Source: Peribacillus faecalis
GTDB taxonomy: Bacteria > Bacillota > Bacilli > Bacillales > DSM-1321
Direction: 5' to 3'
Length of the DNA stretch: 64,000 nucleotides
Assembly: GCF_014712675.1 (NCBI RefSeq)
Contig: NZ_JACXSI010000045.1
Coordinates: 1 to 64,000 of the forward strand
The translations under genes and the position numbers were made by a program. Positions 44,754 to 54,900 of this stretch are shown here, piece after piece. How positions within the stretch are numbered: the first letter of the stretch is position 1; every line of letters starts with the position of its first letter. A model generated the notes under the pieces. It had not been told where the DNA came from, did no database searches, and saw only the letters and a list, made by a program, of their open reading frames with translations.

Positions 44754-46500
44754 GAAGCAAAAAACTTTATTCCGCGTCATCACTGACCCTTGGGTAAAGC
44801 CTTATTTACAACAGAATAAGAAGCTTCTGACACTTGTTATCATACTCGGTGTCGGTACGTTTGCCAGCGCTGCTGCCCTAATGTTCACATCCGGTTTTTT
44901 AATTTCGAAATCAGCGACCAGACCGGAAAATGTATTATTAGTCTACATACCAATAGTGCTCGTGCGTGCTTTTGGAATCGCCAGACCTACTTTCAAATAT
45001 TCAGAACGGCTAGCCAGCCATAACCTGGTGCTAAAATCACTTTCATCAATGCGGGTCAAACTGTACAGACGTCTGGAAAGACAGGCTTTAACACTGAAAA
45101 ACCGCTATTCTTCCGGGGATTTGCTCGGTATTTTTGCGGAAGATGTGGAACAGCTGCAAAATTTGTTTCTGCGAACTATATTTCCAACAATCTTCGCAAT
45201 TATTTTGTACGTGATCGCCATCCTTTTACTTGGCTGGTTTTCGATTCCTTTTGCTATACTCATGCTATTATGGATTTTTGTGCTCGTTATCATTTTCCCG
45301 CTTGTTTCCCTGCTGGTGACGCGAAAACGGCATGAACAAATGAAAACGGCAAGGCATGCCTTATACGAAAACTTGACTGATGCAGTTGCCGGCATTAGCG
45401 ATTGGAATATTAGCGGAAGACAAGCAGATTTTTTGAGAAGCTATGAAAACCGGGAAAAAGCGCTGGATGAATCGGAAAAACTGATGGAGGCTTTCAAATA
45501 TCGTCGAGATTTCCTTTTTCAAATCATTACAGCATGCATCATCGTGACGATGGTCTTTTTCTCAGGTACCTCTGCCGATACCGGGGAATTCGGCAATGTA
45601 TGGATTGCAGCTTTTGTGCTTGTTGTTTTCCCGATTCTTGAAGCGTTCATGCCCATACCTGATGCAATCAGTCAACTGCCAAGCTATGAAAACTCTTTAA
45701 CACGCATGAACAAGCTGGACGAGGTTAACGACAGACAGCCAAATGAAGCCGGACTTGCAGAGGCATTGGCAAAGCAAGATGGACTAGATGTGAAATTTGA
45801 CGATGTTGTCTTTTCCTACAGCAGTTATCCAACAGTGCAATCACTCTCCTTTACTATCAAACAAGGTGAAAAAATTGCGTTGCTCGGAAAAAGCGGTGCT
45901 GGTAAAAGTACAATTGCAAAGCTTCTCTTAGGTGCTTATGAGCCGGATCATGGAGAAGTAACTATTAAAGGCAAAAATGTCGGACTGATGAGAGACGAAA
46001 TGCATAATCTGGTCGCTGTACTACAGCAAAAACCGCATTTATTCGATTCCACTGTAATGAATAATATTCGACTCGGGAATCCGCAGGCGAGTGACGAAGA
46101 TGTGATCGATGCAGCCAAGCAAGTGAAGTTGCACGATTTTATCAGCTCTCTTCCTGAAGGCTACGATACACGCATGAAAGAACTGGGTATGCGCTTTTCT
46201 GGAGGCGAGCGGCATCGCATAGCCCTTGCCCGCATTCTATTACAAAATGCGCCGATTATTATACTTGATGAGCCGACACTTGGTCTCGATTCAATTACAG
46301 AACGAGCATTGCTATCAACAATTTTTACAAATCTGCAAAATAAAACAGTGCTGTATATTACCCATCATCTTGTCGGAGTGGAAATGATGGACCGCGTGCT
46401 CTTTCTTGAAAACGGTCGGATTGCGCTTGACGGCAAACACGAGCATTTACTCGAAACAAACAGCCACTATCAGCAATTGTACCGTTTAGATCGTCCGTAA
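44746..46500 (+). CDS. cydC: Cysteine/glutathione-type ABC exporter subunit CydC
   Basis: A 584-residue half-transporter with an N-terminal six-helix domain and a C-terminal ATPase. Walker A is GKSGAGKSTIAKLLLG, signature FSGGERHRIALARILL and Walker B IIILDEPTLGLD. It pairs with CydD for bd oxidase assembly. I choose the ATG at 44746 after GAGAGG; the frame is open upstream into cydD but without a ribosome site. Operon terminator follows at 46509. Confidence 0.94.
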   Translation: MNKKQKTLFRVITDPWVKPYLQQNKKLLTLVIILGVGTFASAAALMFTSGFLISKSATRPENVLLVYIPIVLVRAFGIARPTFKYSERLASHNLVLKSLSSMRVKLYRRLERQALTLKNRYSSGDLLGIFAEDVEQLQNLFLRTIFPTIFAIILYVIAILLLGWFSIPFAILMLLWIFVLVIIFPLVSLLVTRKRHEQMKTARHALYENLTDAVAGISDWNISGRQADFLRSYENREKALDESEKLMEAFKYRRDFLFQIITACIIVTMVFFSGTSADTGEFGNVWIAAFVLVVFPILEAFMPIPDAISQLPSYENSLTRMNKLDEVNDRQPNEAGLAEALAKQDGLDVKFDDVVFSYSSYPTVQSLSFTIKQGEKIALLGKSGAGKSTIAKLLLGAYEPDHGEVTIKGKNVGLMRDEMHNLVAVLQQKPHLFDSTVMNNIRLGNPQASDEDVIDAAKQVKLHDFISSLPEGYDTRMKELGMRFSGGERHRIALARILLQNAPIIILDEPTLGLDSITERALLSTIFTNLQNKTVLYITHHLVGVEMMDRVLFLENGRIALDGKHEHLLETNSHYQQLYRLDRP

Positions 46501-46508
46501 AACAGATG

Positions 46509-46542
46509 GAAAAGAGCCTCTAACATTTAAGAGGCTCTTTTT
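46509..46542. terminator. Bidirectional terminator between cydC and the chemoreceptor
   Basis: AAAAGAGCCTCT and AGAGGCTCTTTTT form a 12-bp stem with an 8-base loop between convergent stops at 46500 and 46547. Confidence 0.9.
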
Positions 46543-46546
46543 GGTT

Positions 46547-48277
46547 CTATAACTTGAATTTTCTGACCTGTTGTTGCAATTCGAGTGCCAAATGAGTAAG
46601 CGACTCTGAGAAACTGGCGATTTCTTCAATAATCGCTACCTGTTCTTCCGATGATGCCGCCACTTGATGTGAATAGCCTGTCGATTCATTCGTGGTTTGT
46701 GAAAGCGCATTGATTGTGTCTGATACTTCCTGGACAATAGCTGACATCGATTCGATTGTAACGCTCGTTTCCTTGACCCTTGAGCGGACAGAAGTCATGC
46801 TTTCCAAAATTTCTTTAAATTTCGTATCAGTATTTTCTACTACTTCAAGTCCCGATTCCACTTCGTTTTTCACATGATGCATAGACTGTGTGGAGCGTTC
46901 CATATTACTTTGTATATCAGCGATTAAATTAGCTATTTGATCGGTGGATTGGTGGGATTGCTCAGCAAGTCTGCGTACTTCATTGGCAACAACCGCAAAT
47001 CCCTTGCCTCCTTCACCGGCTCTTGCTGCTTCAATGGCCGCATTAAGCGCAAGAAGGTTTGTCTGTTCAGCAATATCGGTTATCGCCTTCGTAATTTTCC
47101 CGATTTCACTCAGGTTCACGCCTAAAACTCCTAAGTTACAACTGCTCTCATTAACTTTTTCATAGATGGAATTCATGCTTTTTACCGTTTGTTCTACATA
47201 TAAATTCCCTTGTACGGCCCTGTCTGTTACTTCATCGCTTGAAGAGGAAAGTACAGCTGCATTGTCGACCAATTGATGAATCGATATCGCTACTTCACCC
47301 AATGATTGAGATCCTTCCGCCAGATTGGCATTAAGCATTTCCGCATTATCCGCTATTTGCTGAATCGCCAACGAAATCTCGCCGGTCGCTTTGTTTACTT
47401 CATCAGCACTGCCGGATAGTTCTTCTGCAGAGGCTGCTACCTGTTCAGTTGAAAGTGTCACACTTTGAACAAGCTGATTAGTATTTCTCTTCATTTCATT
47501 AAAATCCATCGTCAATTGACCGATTTCATCGACTGATGTTATGACTAAATCATCTCCGGAAAAATCTCCTTGAGCGGCTCTCTTTAAGCCTTCGCCAATT
47601 GGTTTAATAGGCGCTGTAACTTTACGTGAATAAAATGATATCGCAATAAATCCTAATACTAAAAATAACGCGCCGTTCCCCAACATTGCAATCAAAATTG
47701 AACTAGCACTGTCAAATTCTGAATACTTAGCTGTCGAGACGATATGCCAACCCCAATACGGATCTGTTTTCACATAAGCTAAAGCCTTATCCGCAGTACC
47801 GTCATTGCTGATTTCAAAATCAACATTATAACCTGTTTCCGCCTGCGCCTTGTAATCATCCCCTATTAAGAAGAAACCCTCTGACTGGACGTCCGATAAG
47901 CTTGTTCCTTCATAAAAAGGATCCATCACAAAGCTTTCGTTCTCATCTATTGCAGAAATATACCCGGTTTCTCCTACTGCATATTGCTCTTTAAGAGTAC
48001 GTGTTCCATCAGCATTCAGCTCCCCAAGAAGCTCTTCGCGAAGTTTTTCCTGCGCTACTTCCAAGGTCAATACACCTTGTTCGACCTCTTCATCCAGCAT
48101 ACTAATCATTCCGATTGTCATCTCAGCTCGAAGCTTCAGCTCAGCATTCAGTTCCTTTTCAAGCTGATCCTTTGAAATCATATATAAAGTAATACCAGTA
48201 ACAATTAAAGGAACAATCAGTAGGATGGAAGTCAAATATATAATTTTATTTCTAAATGTTTTGATTTTTTTCAACAT
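46547..48277 (-). CDS. Methyl-accepting chemotaxis protein with Cache-type sensor
   Basis: A 576-residue chemoreceptor. Transmembrane helix 1 is about 13-33, an extracellular Cache-like domain (about 35-190: [31 protein letters not shown]) follows, transmembrane helix 2 is about 195-218, and then HAMP (about 220-270) and signalling domain. The tip is [20 protein letters not shown] with [16 protein letters not shown]. Ligand unknown, but Cache_2-like modules often bind carboxylates. The ATG follows GAGGTGG at ten bases. TGTCGAA sites (0A-like) lie upstream in the shared gap with the LysM gene. It is not a recent copy of the receptor at 17169: the sensory halves differ. Confidence 0.92.
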   Translation of the reverse strand: MLKKIKTFRNKIIYLTSILLIVPLIVTGITLYMISKDQLEKELNAELKLRAEMTIGMISMLDEEVEQGVLTLEVAQEKLREELLGELNADGTRTLKEQYAVGETGYISAIDENESFVMDPFYEGTSLSDVQSEGFFLIGDDYKAQAETGYNVDFEISNDGTADKALAYVKTDPYWGWHIVSTAKYSEFDSASSILIAMLGNGALFLVLGFIAISFYSRKVTAPIKPIGEGLKRAAQGDFSGDDLVITSVDEIGQLTMDFNEMKRNTNQLVQSVTLSTEQVAASAEELSGSADEVNKATGEISLAIQQIADNAEMLNANLAEGSQSLGEVAISIHQLVDNAAVLSSSSDEVTDRAVQGNLYVEQTVKSMNSIYEKVNESSCNLGVLGVNLSEIGKITKAITDIAEQTNLLALNAAIEAARAGEGGKGFAVVANEVRRLAEQSHQSTDQIANLIADIQSNMERSTQSMHHVKNEVESGLEVVENTDTKFKEILESMTSVRSRVKETSVTIESMSAIVQEVSDTINALSQTTNESTGYSHQVAASSEEQVAIIEEIASFSESLTHLALELQQQVRKFKL

Positions 48278-48324
48278 TTCATCAACACCACCTCGTTAAT
48301 TGTGTTTAATTCGATAGTAACAAA

Positions 48325-48467
48325 ATCGACAAATTTATACAACACTAGCAAAAAAGTACATTTTTGACGTTGCGAAATCTGTCGAACTACTTTTAACGAG
48401 GCTAGCCTTCATAAAAATGCTTAAAGAAAAAAATGATTTAAAGTATTAATAATCGAAATTTGTCGAA
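48325..48467. promoter_or_regulatory. Cluster of three TGTCGAA-type (0A-box-like) sites
   Basis: TGTCGAT on the minus strand at 48325-48331, and TGTCGAA on the plus strand at 48380-48386 and 48461-48467. The two plus sites share the longer context CGAAATYTGTCGAA. The Spo0A consensus is TGTCGAA. They lie in the 443-base gap between divergent genes for a chemoreceptor and a LysM-P60 endopeptidase. The remaining gap is AT-rich and holds no gene I can support. Confidence 0.5.
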
Positions 48468-48720
48468 TTATTCTGTTGAATGTTTCTTAGATACAATAAT
48501 CCTTTTTATATAATTTCTACTTTTCACAAAGTATTTCAGTTCCCATAAGTTAATTCGGCAAATAACCGCCAATTCTAACCAAAACTTACACAATAAGCAA
48601 AACTTGACAAATAATAAAGGTGGTTTAAAATCATAAATATTAGTAATTACGATGAATTATAAGAGATTAGTTGTTATCATAATTATACTAGCATAATATT
48701 ATACTGGAGGTAAAACTAAG

Positions 48721-49755
48721 ATGAAAAAAACAATCATTGCTGGTACACTAGCTGGCTCATTATTATTCTCAGGTAATGCCTTAGCCGCAAGTTACACAGT
48801 AAAGTCAGGAGATTCATTATGGAAAATATCTAAAAATCATAATGTTTCAATTTCCCAGCTTAAAAGTTGGAATAATTTAAGTAACGATACAATTTTTCCT
48901 GGACAAATTTTAACAATTAATAGTTCATCATCTGGAAATACAACTTCCTCTACTGGCAATAATACAAATCTTTCAACCTATATTGTCTCGAGTGGAGATA
49001 CTTTTTCAGGAATTGCCAAAAAATTTAATTTATCTACATCGACATTGAAATCTTTAAATCCTGAAGTAATTAATATTAACTATTTACGTATCGGACAAGT
49101 TCTTAAGGTATCCTTATCCTCAAGTTCACCAACGACAGGAAGTCAACCCAATACAAATAATTCAACAACCATAACTGCTAATTATACTGTAAAATCGGGC
49201 GATACTTTCTCAGGTATAGCTTTTAAATTTAACATTAGCATATCAACTTTAAAAAGTTTAAACCCTGGAATAACTAATATAAACCAATTACGTGTTGGAC
49301 AAGTTCTTAAGGTTTCTGGTAATGCGAGCAACACATCTTCTCCTACTACAGGAAATACATCTGCTCCAACTACATCTTGGGAGACCAAAGCAGATGCCAT
49401 TATATCAACAGGTAGCAAATACTTAGGAAAACCTTATCTATATGGAGCTTCTGTTACACAGACAAACGCATTCGATTGTTCAAGCTTTACAATGCGCGTC
49501 TTCCAAGAAAATGGAATTACCTTACCAAGAAATTCTGTTGCTCAATCTAAAGTTGGGCAATCTGTTAGTCTATCGAACTTACGTAAAGGGGATTTAGTTT
49601 TCTTCGATACAGATTTTGATGGAGTCATTAATCATGTTGCCATTGCCATGAGCAACACAACCCTAATTCATAGTCAAAGTTCTGTTGGTGTTTCTATTTC
49701 TTCCTTAAATACATATTGGCAACCTAGAGTTGTTAAAATTACTAGGGTACTATAA
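48721..49755 (+). CDS. LysM (three repeats) plus NlpC/P60 peptidoglycan endopeptidase
   Basis: A 344-residue secreted wall hydrolase. Signal peptide about 1-22 (ends GNALA-A). LysM modules lie at about 24-68 (YTVKSGDSLWKISKNHNV), about 87-131 and about 152-196, joined by Ser/Thr/Asn-rich linkers. The second and third are near-duplicates (SGDTFSGIA and STLKSLNP in each). The NlpC/P60 domain (about 222-340) has catalytic Cys in FDCSSFTM and His in NHVAIAM. It cuts stem-peptide bonds during cell separation, like LytE/LytF/CwlS of B. subtilis. AT-rich codon use compared with its neighbours is evident. Confidence 0.94.
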   Translation: MKKTIIAGTLAGSLLFSGNALAASYTVKSGDSLWKISKNHNVSISQLKSWNNLSNDTIFPGQILTINSSSSGNTTSSTGNNTNLSTYIVSSGDTFSGIAKKFNLSTSTLKSLNPEVININYLRIGQVLKVSLSSSSPTTGSQPNTNNSTTITANYTVKSGDTFSGIAFKFNISISTLKSLNPGITNINQLRVGQVLKVSGNASNTSSPTTGNTSAPTTSWETKADAIISTGSKYLGKPYLYGASVTQTNAFDCSSFTMRVFQENGITLPRNSVAQSKVGQSVSLSNLRKGDLVFFDTDFDGVINHVAIAMSNTTLIHSQSSVGVSISSLNTYWQPRVVKITRVL

Positions 49756-49757
49756 TT

Positions 49758-49799
49758 TTATAAGAGAAATGAAACTTCATTGTTTCATTTCTCTTATAA
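49758..49799. terminator. Terminator with 18-bp perfect stem after the LysM-P60 gene
   Basis: TTATAAGAGAAATGAAAC and GTTTCATTTCTCTTATAA pair completely around six bases, two bases past the stop. No longer T run is needed for a stem of this length. Confidence 0.85.
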
Positions 49800-49900
49800 C
49801 TTTAAAGCACTTTATTAGGATAAGTTATATTTTATCAACATAAATCATATTCTTAGTTTAAATATTCACCACTTAGAACAAAAGGAGAAATTGTCTCATT

Positions 49901-50821
49901 ATGGAAAAAAAAGCAAAAAAGAAATTTTCATGGTTTAAAATTATTGGAATAATCGTTTTATTAATAGTGGCAGCCGGCGGAATATTCGCATTCACAGTAT
50001 ATAAACAATTAGAAAACTCCGTAGATCAAATGTATACTCCAATTGACCGTGAATCGGAAAAACGGGAGGAAACTTTAGAACTCAAAGAACAACAGCCCTT
50101 CTCTGTGTTATTATTGGGTGTCGATGAAAGAGATGGAGATTCCGGCCGTTCAGATTCTATGATTGTTCTCACTGTAAATCCTCACCTTAAAGGTGTCAAA
50201 ATGGTCAGCATCCCTCGTGACACACGAGTAGAAATCGTTGGACGTGGTACAGTTGATAAAATCAATCACGCATATGCGTTTGGTGGAATAGAAATGTCGA
50301 TGGATACAGTCGAAAATTTCCTTGATATCCCAATCGATTATTATGTACAAATTAACATGGAATCATTCAAAGATATTGTTGACGCGATCGGCGGTATAAC
50401 AGTGAACAATGAACTAGACTTCAATTATGAAGGACAACACTTCCCAATTGGTACAATCACACTAAACGGTGATGAGGCTCTAAAATATTCACGAATGAGA
50501 TACGAAGATCCAAACGGAGACTTCGGAAGACAAGCAAGACAGCGTAAGGTTATCGAAGCTGTCATTAAACAAGGAGCTAGCCTTACTACTTTAACAAACT
50601 ATAAAAATATTTTTGATACATTAGGCAATAATATTCAAACAAACTTAACGTTCAATGAAATGAAAACTATCCAAAGCGATTATCGTGCTGCAGCAGACAG
50701 TATTGAACAAATCTCAATTGAAGGCAGTGGAACAAAAATTAATGGTATTTATTACTATCAAGTACCAGAAGTAGAACGAGAAAACATTCAAAACCAATTA
50801 AAAGAACAATTAGGAATTTAA
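49901..50821 (+). CDS. LCP (LytR-CpsA-Psr) family wall-polymer ligase (TagU-type)
   Basis: A 306-residue LCP protein with a single N-terminal transmembrane anchor (about 12-32, IIGIIVLLIVAAGGIFAFTV) and an extracellular domain. Marks are SVLLLGVDERDGDSGRSDSM, VSIPRDTRVEI, DKINHAYAFGG, FKDIVDAIGGI, and KYSRMRYEDPNGDFGRQARQ (Asp and Arg). It attaches wall teichoic acid or similar polymers to peptidoglycan. The ATG follows AAAGGAG. It is next to a wall hydrolase gene; a terminator at 50833 closes it. Confidence 0.93.
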   Translation: MEKKAKKKFSWFKIIGIIVLLIVAAGGIFAFTVYKQLENSVDQMYTPIDRESEKREETLELKEQQPFSVLLLGVDERDGDSGRSDSMIVLTVNPHLKGVKMVSIPRDTRVEIVGRGTVDKINHAYAFGGIEMSMDTVENFLDIPIDYYVQINMESFKDIVDAIGGITVNNELDFNYEGQHFPIGTITLNGDEALKYSRMRYEDPNGDFGRQARQRKVIEAVIKQGASLTTLTNYKNIFDTLGNNIQTNLTFNEMKTIQSDYRAAADSIEQISIEGSGTKINGIYYYQVPEVERENIQNQLKEQLGI

Positions 50822-50832
50822 ACTATAAAAAC

Positions 50833-50862
50833 AAAAGCCTAGCTTTGCGCTAGGCTTTTTTA
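50833..50862 (+). terminator. Terminator of the LCP gene
   Basis: AAAAGCCTAGC and GCTAGGCTTTTTT form an 11-bp stem with five loop bases and a T run, 12 bases after the stop. Confidence 0.9.
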
Positions 50863-50989
50863 ATATCCTTATTCTCATAAATAACTTGATAAATTTATTT
50901 AAACCAATTTATTTTGTCGATTCTTGACTAATCTTCTATCTTTTTTTAAATAATACTATGACAAGGATATTACGAAATAAGGTGAATAA

Positions 50990-51370
50990 ATGAGAAGGAA
51001 TGTTCATTTAATCCAGACAATTGGGAACGAGTTAAGAAATTTAAGGAGATCTAACAATTTGCAAGTTAAAGATGTAGCTAAGGATGTCGGGGTTTCCTCT
51101 ACCTATATTTCTGAAATTGAACGAAACAATAAAGTCCCGAGTAATAGGCTGATCGAAAAGATAGCGCAAACCTATAATATAGATGAACAGCATTTGTTTA
51201 AAGGTTTTAATATCATTCCGGATAGCGTCATTTACGAATTGACTTCAGAGCATGGATTATACGATGTGTTATATGAATTATCCGAAGATGAGAGTATTAC
51301 ACGCGAGGAAAAAGATAAATTTTATCAAGAAGTGAAAGCATTATACATGGAAACAATTAAGAAAAGGTGA
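50990..51370 (+). CDS. XRE-family HTH transcriptional regulator
   Basis: A 126-residue protein. The N-terminal HTH_3 domain (about 6-65) has GNELRNLRRSNNLQVKDVAK, VSSTYISEIERNNK. The C-terminal half (about 70-126) is acidic and helical and could dimerise or bind a partner. The overall plan resembles small Xre/SinR-type regulators, but I do not identify an orthologue. The start has GGTGAATAA. Its stop overlaps the ribosome site of a small membrane protein, so the pair is coupled. A TTGACT/TAAATA promoter may lie at about 50924-50952. Confidence 0.85.
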   Translation: MRRNVHLIQTIGNELRNLRRSNNLQVKDVAKDVGVSSTYISEIERNNKVPSNRLIEKIAQTYNIDEQHLFKGFNIIPDSVIYELTSEHGLYDVLYELSEDESITREEKDKFYQEVKALYMETIKKR

Positions 51371-51375
51371 AATAT

Positions 51376-51771
51376 ATGAGTTATGAAACAGCCATGATTT
51401 TTAAAAATTTACTATTATTCTTTTCTGGTTGCCTTTTTTCCGGCATCACAATATCTCTAATCGCTGCTTACTATATGATGCATTCTGAAATAACCGATGA
51501 AATCGAGGAGAATATAATTTTTGCTGACGTCCAGGAAGCAAAAATGCTATGGAAACATCCAAAAACATTTTTAACAGCCCTTGAGATGCAGTATGCGCTC
51601 ATTTTTTGGCATTTCACGAATTCACAACGAAAATCATTACAATCTAATCTAAAAAGAGGAAGAATCATCCTCATATCCATCCTCATCCTTTTCATTATTT
51701 TACTAATTGTTTCTTTGACAAGTTCATTCAACATCAATTTCCAGCCCAACCCACCACCTCCGAAGTGCTAA
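51376..51771 (+). CDS. Two-helix membrane protein coupled to the XRE regulator
   Basis: A 131-residue protein of no family I recognise. Hydrophobic helices lie at about 7-30 (MIFKNLLLFFSGCLFSGITISLIAAYY in part) and about 98-119 (IILISILILFIILLIVSLT), with a charged loop of some 70 residues between them and a Pro-rich C terminus (NFQPNPPPPKC). The ATG is seven bases after AAAAGGTG, which overlaps the regulator's stop codon. A membrane partner that holds or tunes the regulator is a hypothesis from coupling only. Confidence 0.65.
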   Translation: MSYETAMIFKNLLLFFSGCLFSGITISLIAAYYMMHSEITDEIEENIIFADVQEAKMLWKHPKTFLTALEMQYALIFWHFTNSQRKSLQSNLKRGRIILISILILFIILLIVSLTSSFNINFQPNPPPPKC

Positions 51772-51888
51772 AGTAATATCAATAAGGTGCGCCTGAAATA
51801 TTAAGGGCTTCTTTCATATATCGCTAATAAGTCATTAAGTCCATATTATGATAAGAAGTATTAACGAGCATCAGCGAATATAAACACT

Positions 51889-51918
51889 AAATCCCCGTAA
51901 TATACTTACGGGGATTTT
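51889..51918 (-). terminator. Terminator of the metI-yitJ-metH operon
   Basis: AAATCCCCGTAA and TTACGGGGATTTT form a 12-bp stem around five bases, ten bases past the metH stop. Confidence 0.88.
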
Positions 51919-51927
51919 GGCTAATAT

Positions 51928-54900
51928 TTATCTTTCCACATTAAAATAACGCGCCTCCGGATGAGCAAACACAATTGCCGAAACAGACGCTTCCGGCTCC
52001 ATCATGTGACCGTCCGTCAAACGGACACCGATATCTTCCGGTTTAAGAAGACGGAACAGCTTTTCTTGATCTTCTAAATTCGGACAGGCAGGATAACCGA
52101 ATGAAAATCTTTGGCCGATATATTTCGCGGCAAATCGGTCCTTCATGCTCATATCGACCGAATCGGAAATGCCCCATTTATCACGCATAATTTGATGCAT
52201 TCTTTCAGCGAAGCCTTCTGCGGTTTCAAGCGCAATCGACTGGATGGCATGACTTTTCAAAAATTCACCCTGCTCCTTCCAATGATCGCTGTACTGGCGT
52301 ATACCGATTCCGGCTGTTACGACAAAGAAACCGACATAATCCATCTCACCCGAAGAGACAGGCTTCAAATAATCTGCTAAACATAAAAACGGCGCACTGT
52401 CCTGTCTAGGAAAATCAAATACTTCCAATACTTCCTTCACATTCTCAGGTTTATACACAATCACTTTATTGCCGTCACTTTGCGCCGGGAAAAATCGATA
52501 AACACCATTGACGCGATAATCCGAGCTTTTCAGTTCATCATATAGTGAATCGACAAGCTCCGTTAAAGCAATCGCGCGCTCATCGCCTTCCTGCAGCAAT
52601 TTATCAAGCTTGCCCTTCAGACCTAAATGGTGACCGATCAGCATTTGTCTATTGACATACGGCATCACTGTCTGCAGTGGGTAATCAAGAAGTGTATGAC
52701 GCGTTAAATCTTCCGGCTGCTTCACTTCCGCCTGTGGAACAGTGACGACTGGCTGCACTACTTCTTTCACTTCAACAGTTCTGTTTGCTTGCAACGCTGC
52801 TGATTTTTTACGTTTCTCGTCCAGCTCAGCTAAAAATCCTTCTTTTTGTACATCATCATGCATTGTATTCGCTAAAGCTAAGCCTTCCATCGCATCCTTC
52901 GCATATAGCACTGTTCCTTCATATTCAGGATGTATTTTAGTATCAGTGAATTTACGGGATAGCGCCGCTCCTCCAACCATGATTGGCGTATCAATGCCGT
53001 TTTCCTTCAAATCTTGCGCTGTCAGCACCATTTGCTGGGCCGACTTTACAAGTAAGCCTGATAAACCAATCATCGACGGCTTATGCTCTTCAACGGCGGC
53101 AACCAGCTGCTGAGAAGTTACTTTAATGCCAAGATCAACGATCGTGTAGCCGTTATTCGCCAAAATGATTTCCACCAAGTTTTTACCGATATCATGAACA
53201 TCACCTTTAACGGTCGCTAAAATGATTTTACCTTTTGAGTTACCTGTTTCGCTTTTCTCCATAAACTGCTCAAGATGCGAAACGGACGCCTTCATTACTT
53301 CTGCACTTTGCAATACTTCGGCAACAATCAATTTATTATCGTTAAACAGCACACCTACTTCGCTCATACCGGCCATTAACGGCCCGTTGATGATATCAAG
53401 CGGCGCGGAGCCTTTTGCCAAAGCTTCATCCAAATCAGCAATCAGACCTTCTTTTGTCCCTTCAACGATGTACTGGGCCAGGCGTTCCTCAAGTGGCAAC
53501 AGCTTCGTATCCTGTTTTTTCTCGACCTTCTTATCACGGTAAAAAGCAATAAAGCTTTGGAGTGTTTCATCTCCTGTTTCAAACAACAATTTTTCCGAAA
53601 GCGCAACTTCTTCTGCAGGAATACCTGCAAAACGTTCCAGCTTTTCTGTATTGACGATGGCATAATCCAATCCGGCTTTTGTACAGTGATATAGGAAAAC
53701 CGCATTCAATACTTCACGACCGCGCGGCGGCAAGCCGAAAGATACATTGCTGACACCGAGAATCGTCAAACATTCCGGCATCGTTTCTTTAATTGCCTGA
53801 ATACCCTTAACAGTTTCAAGTGCAGCACCGATATATTGCTCATCTCCGGTACCGACCGGGAATACTAGCGGATCGAAAATTAAGTCTTTAGGATTTAATC
53901 CGTATTTGTTAACGAGCAAATCATAAGAACGCTTCGCGATTCGCAGCTTATCCTCAGCTGTGATTGCCATACCTTTTTCATCAATCGTACCGACGACAAG
54001 CGCGCCGCCATATTGATGAATAAGAGCCGAAACACTTGCAAACTTGTCTTCACCATCTTCTAAGTTAACCGAGTTTATTACCGCTTTACCTTGCGAATGC
54101 TTCAGTGCCTGTTCAATGACTTGATCATCAGTCGAGTCGATGACAAGCGGCACTTTTACCTTTTTGACAACCTCTTGAACAAATTCTTTCATATTGCCAA
54201 GTTCGTCATCGTCCGGGTCAGCCAAACAAATATCTATGACATGTGCGCCTTTCTTCACTTGAGCACGGGCAATTTCCGATGCCTGCTCAAACTGTCTGTC
54301 ACGAATCAGTTCCTTAAATTTACGTGAACCGATAACATTCGTACGCTCCCCGACGAAGAGCGGTCTCATACTGTCATCGTATAATAGTGCATCTGTTCCG
54401 GAAACAGCGTGGTTATGTGTTTGTGTCGGAATTTCACGCGGTTTTAAATCAGCCACTGCCTCAGCCATCGCCTTAACATGTGCCGGTGTTGTCCCGCAGC
54501 AGCCGCCGATGACATTTATCCAGCCTTTTTCGGCAAATTGTTTCACTTTATACGCTAATGATGTCGGAGATTCATGATAATGTCCTTCTTCATCCGGCAA
54601 GCCTGCATTCGGATAGCAAGAAATGCCGACATCAGCAAGCTCTGACAGTGTACGGACATGATCAGTCATGAATTCCGGTCCAGTTGCGCAGTTTAATCCG
54701 ACCGCAATCGGCTTCATATATTCACACGAGAAATAAAAGGCGTCAATTGGCTGACCTGCCAATGTCGTGCCCATCGGTTCAATCGTGCCTGAAATGATAA
54801 TCGGCAACTCTTTTTCCTTATTTTTAAACGCTTGCTGAATTCCTGTAAATGCCGCTTTCACATTCAGCATATCTTGGCACGTCTCGACAATCAGCACGTC

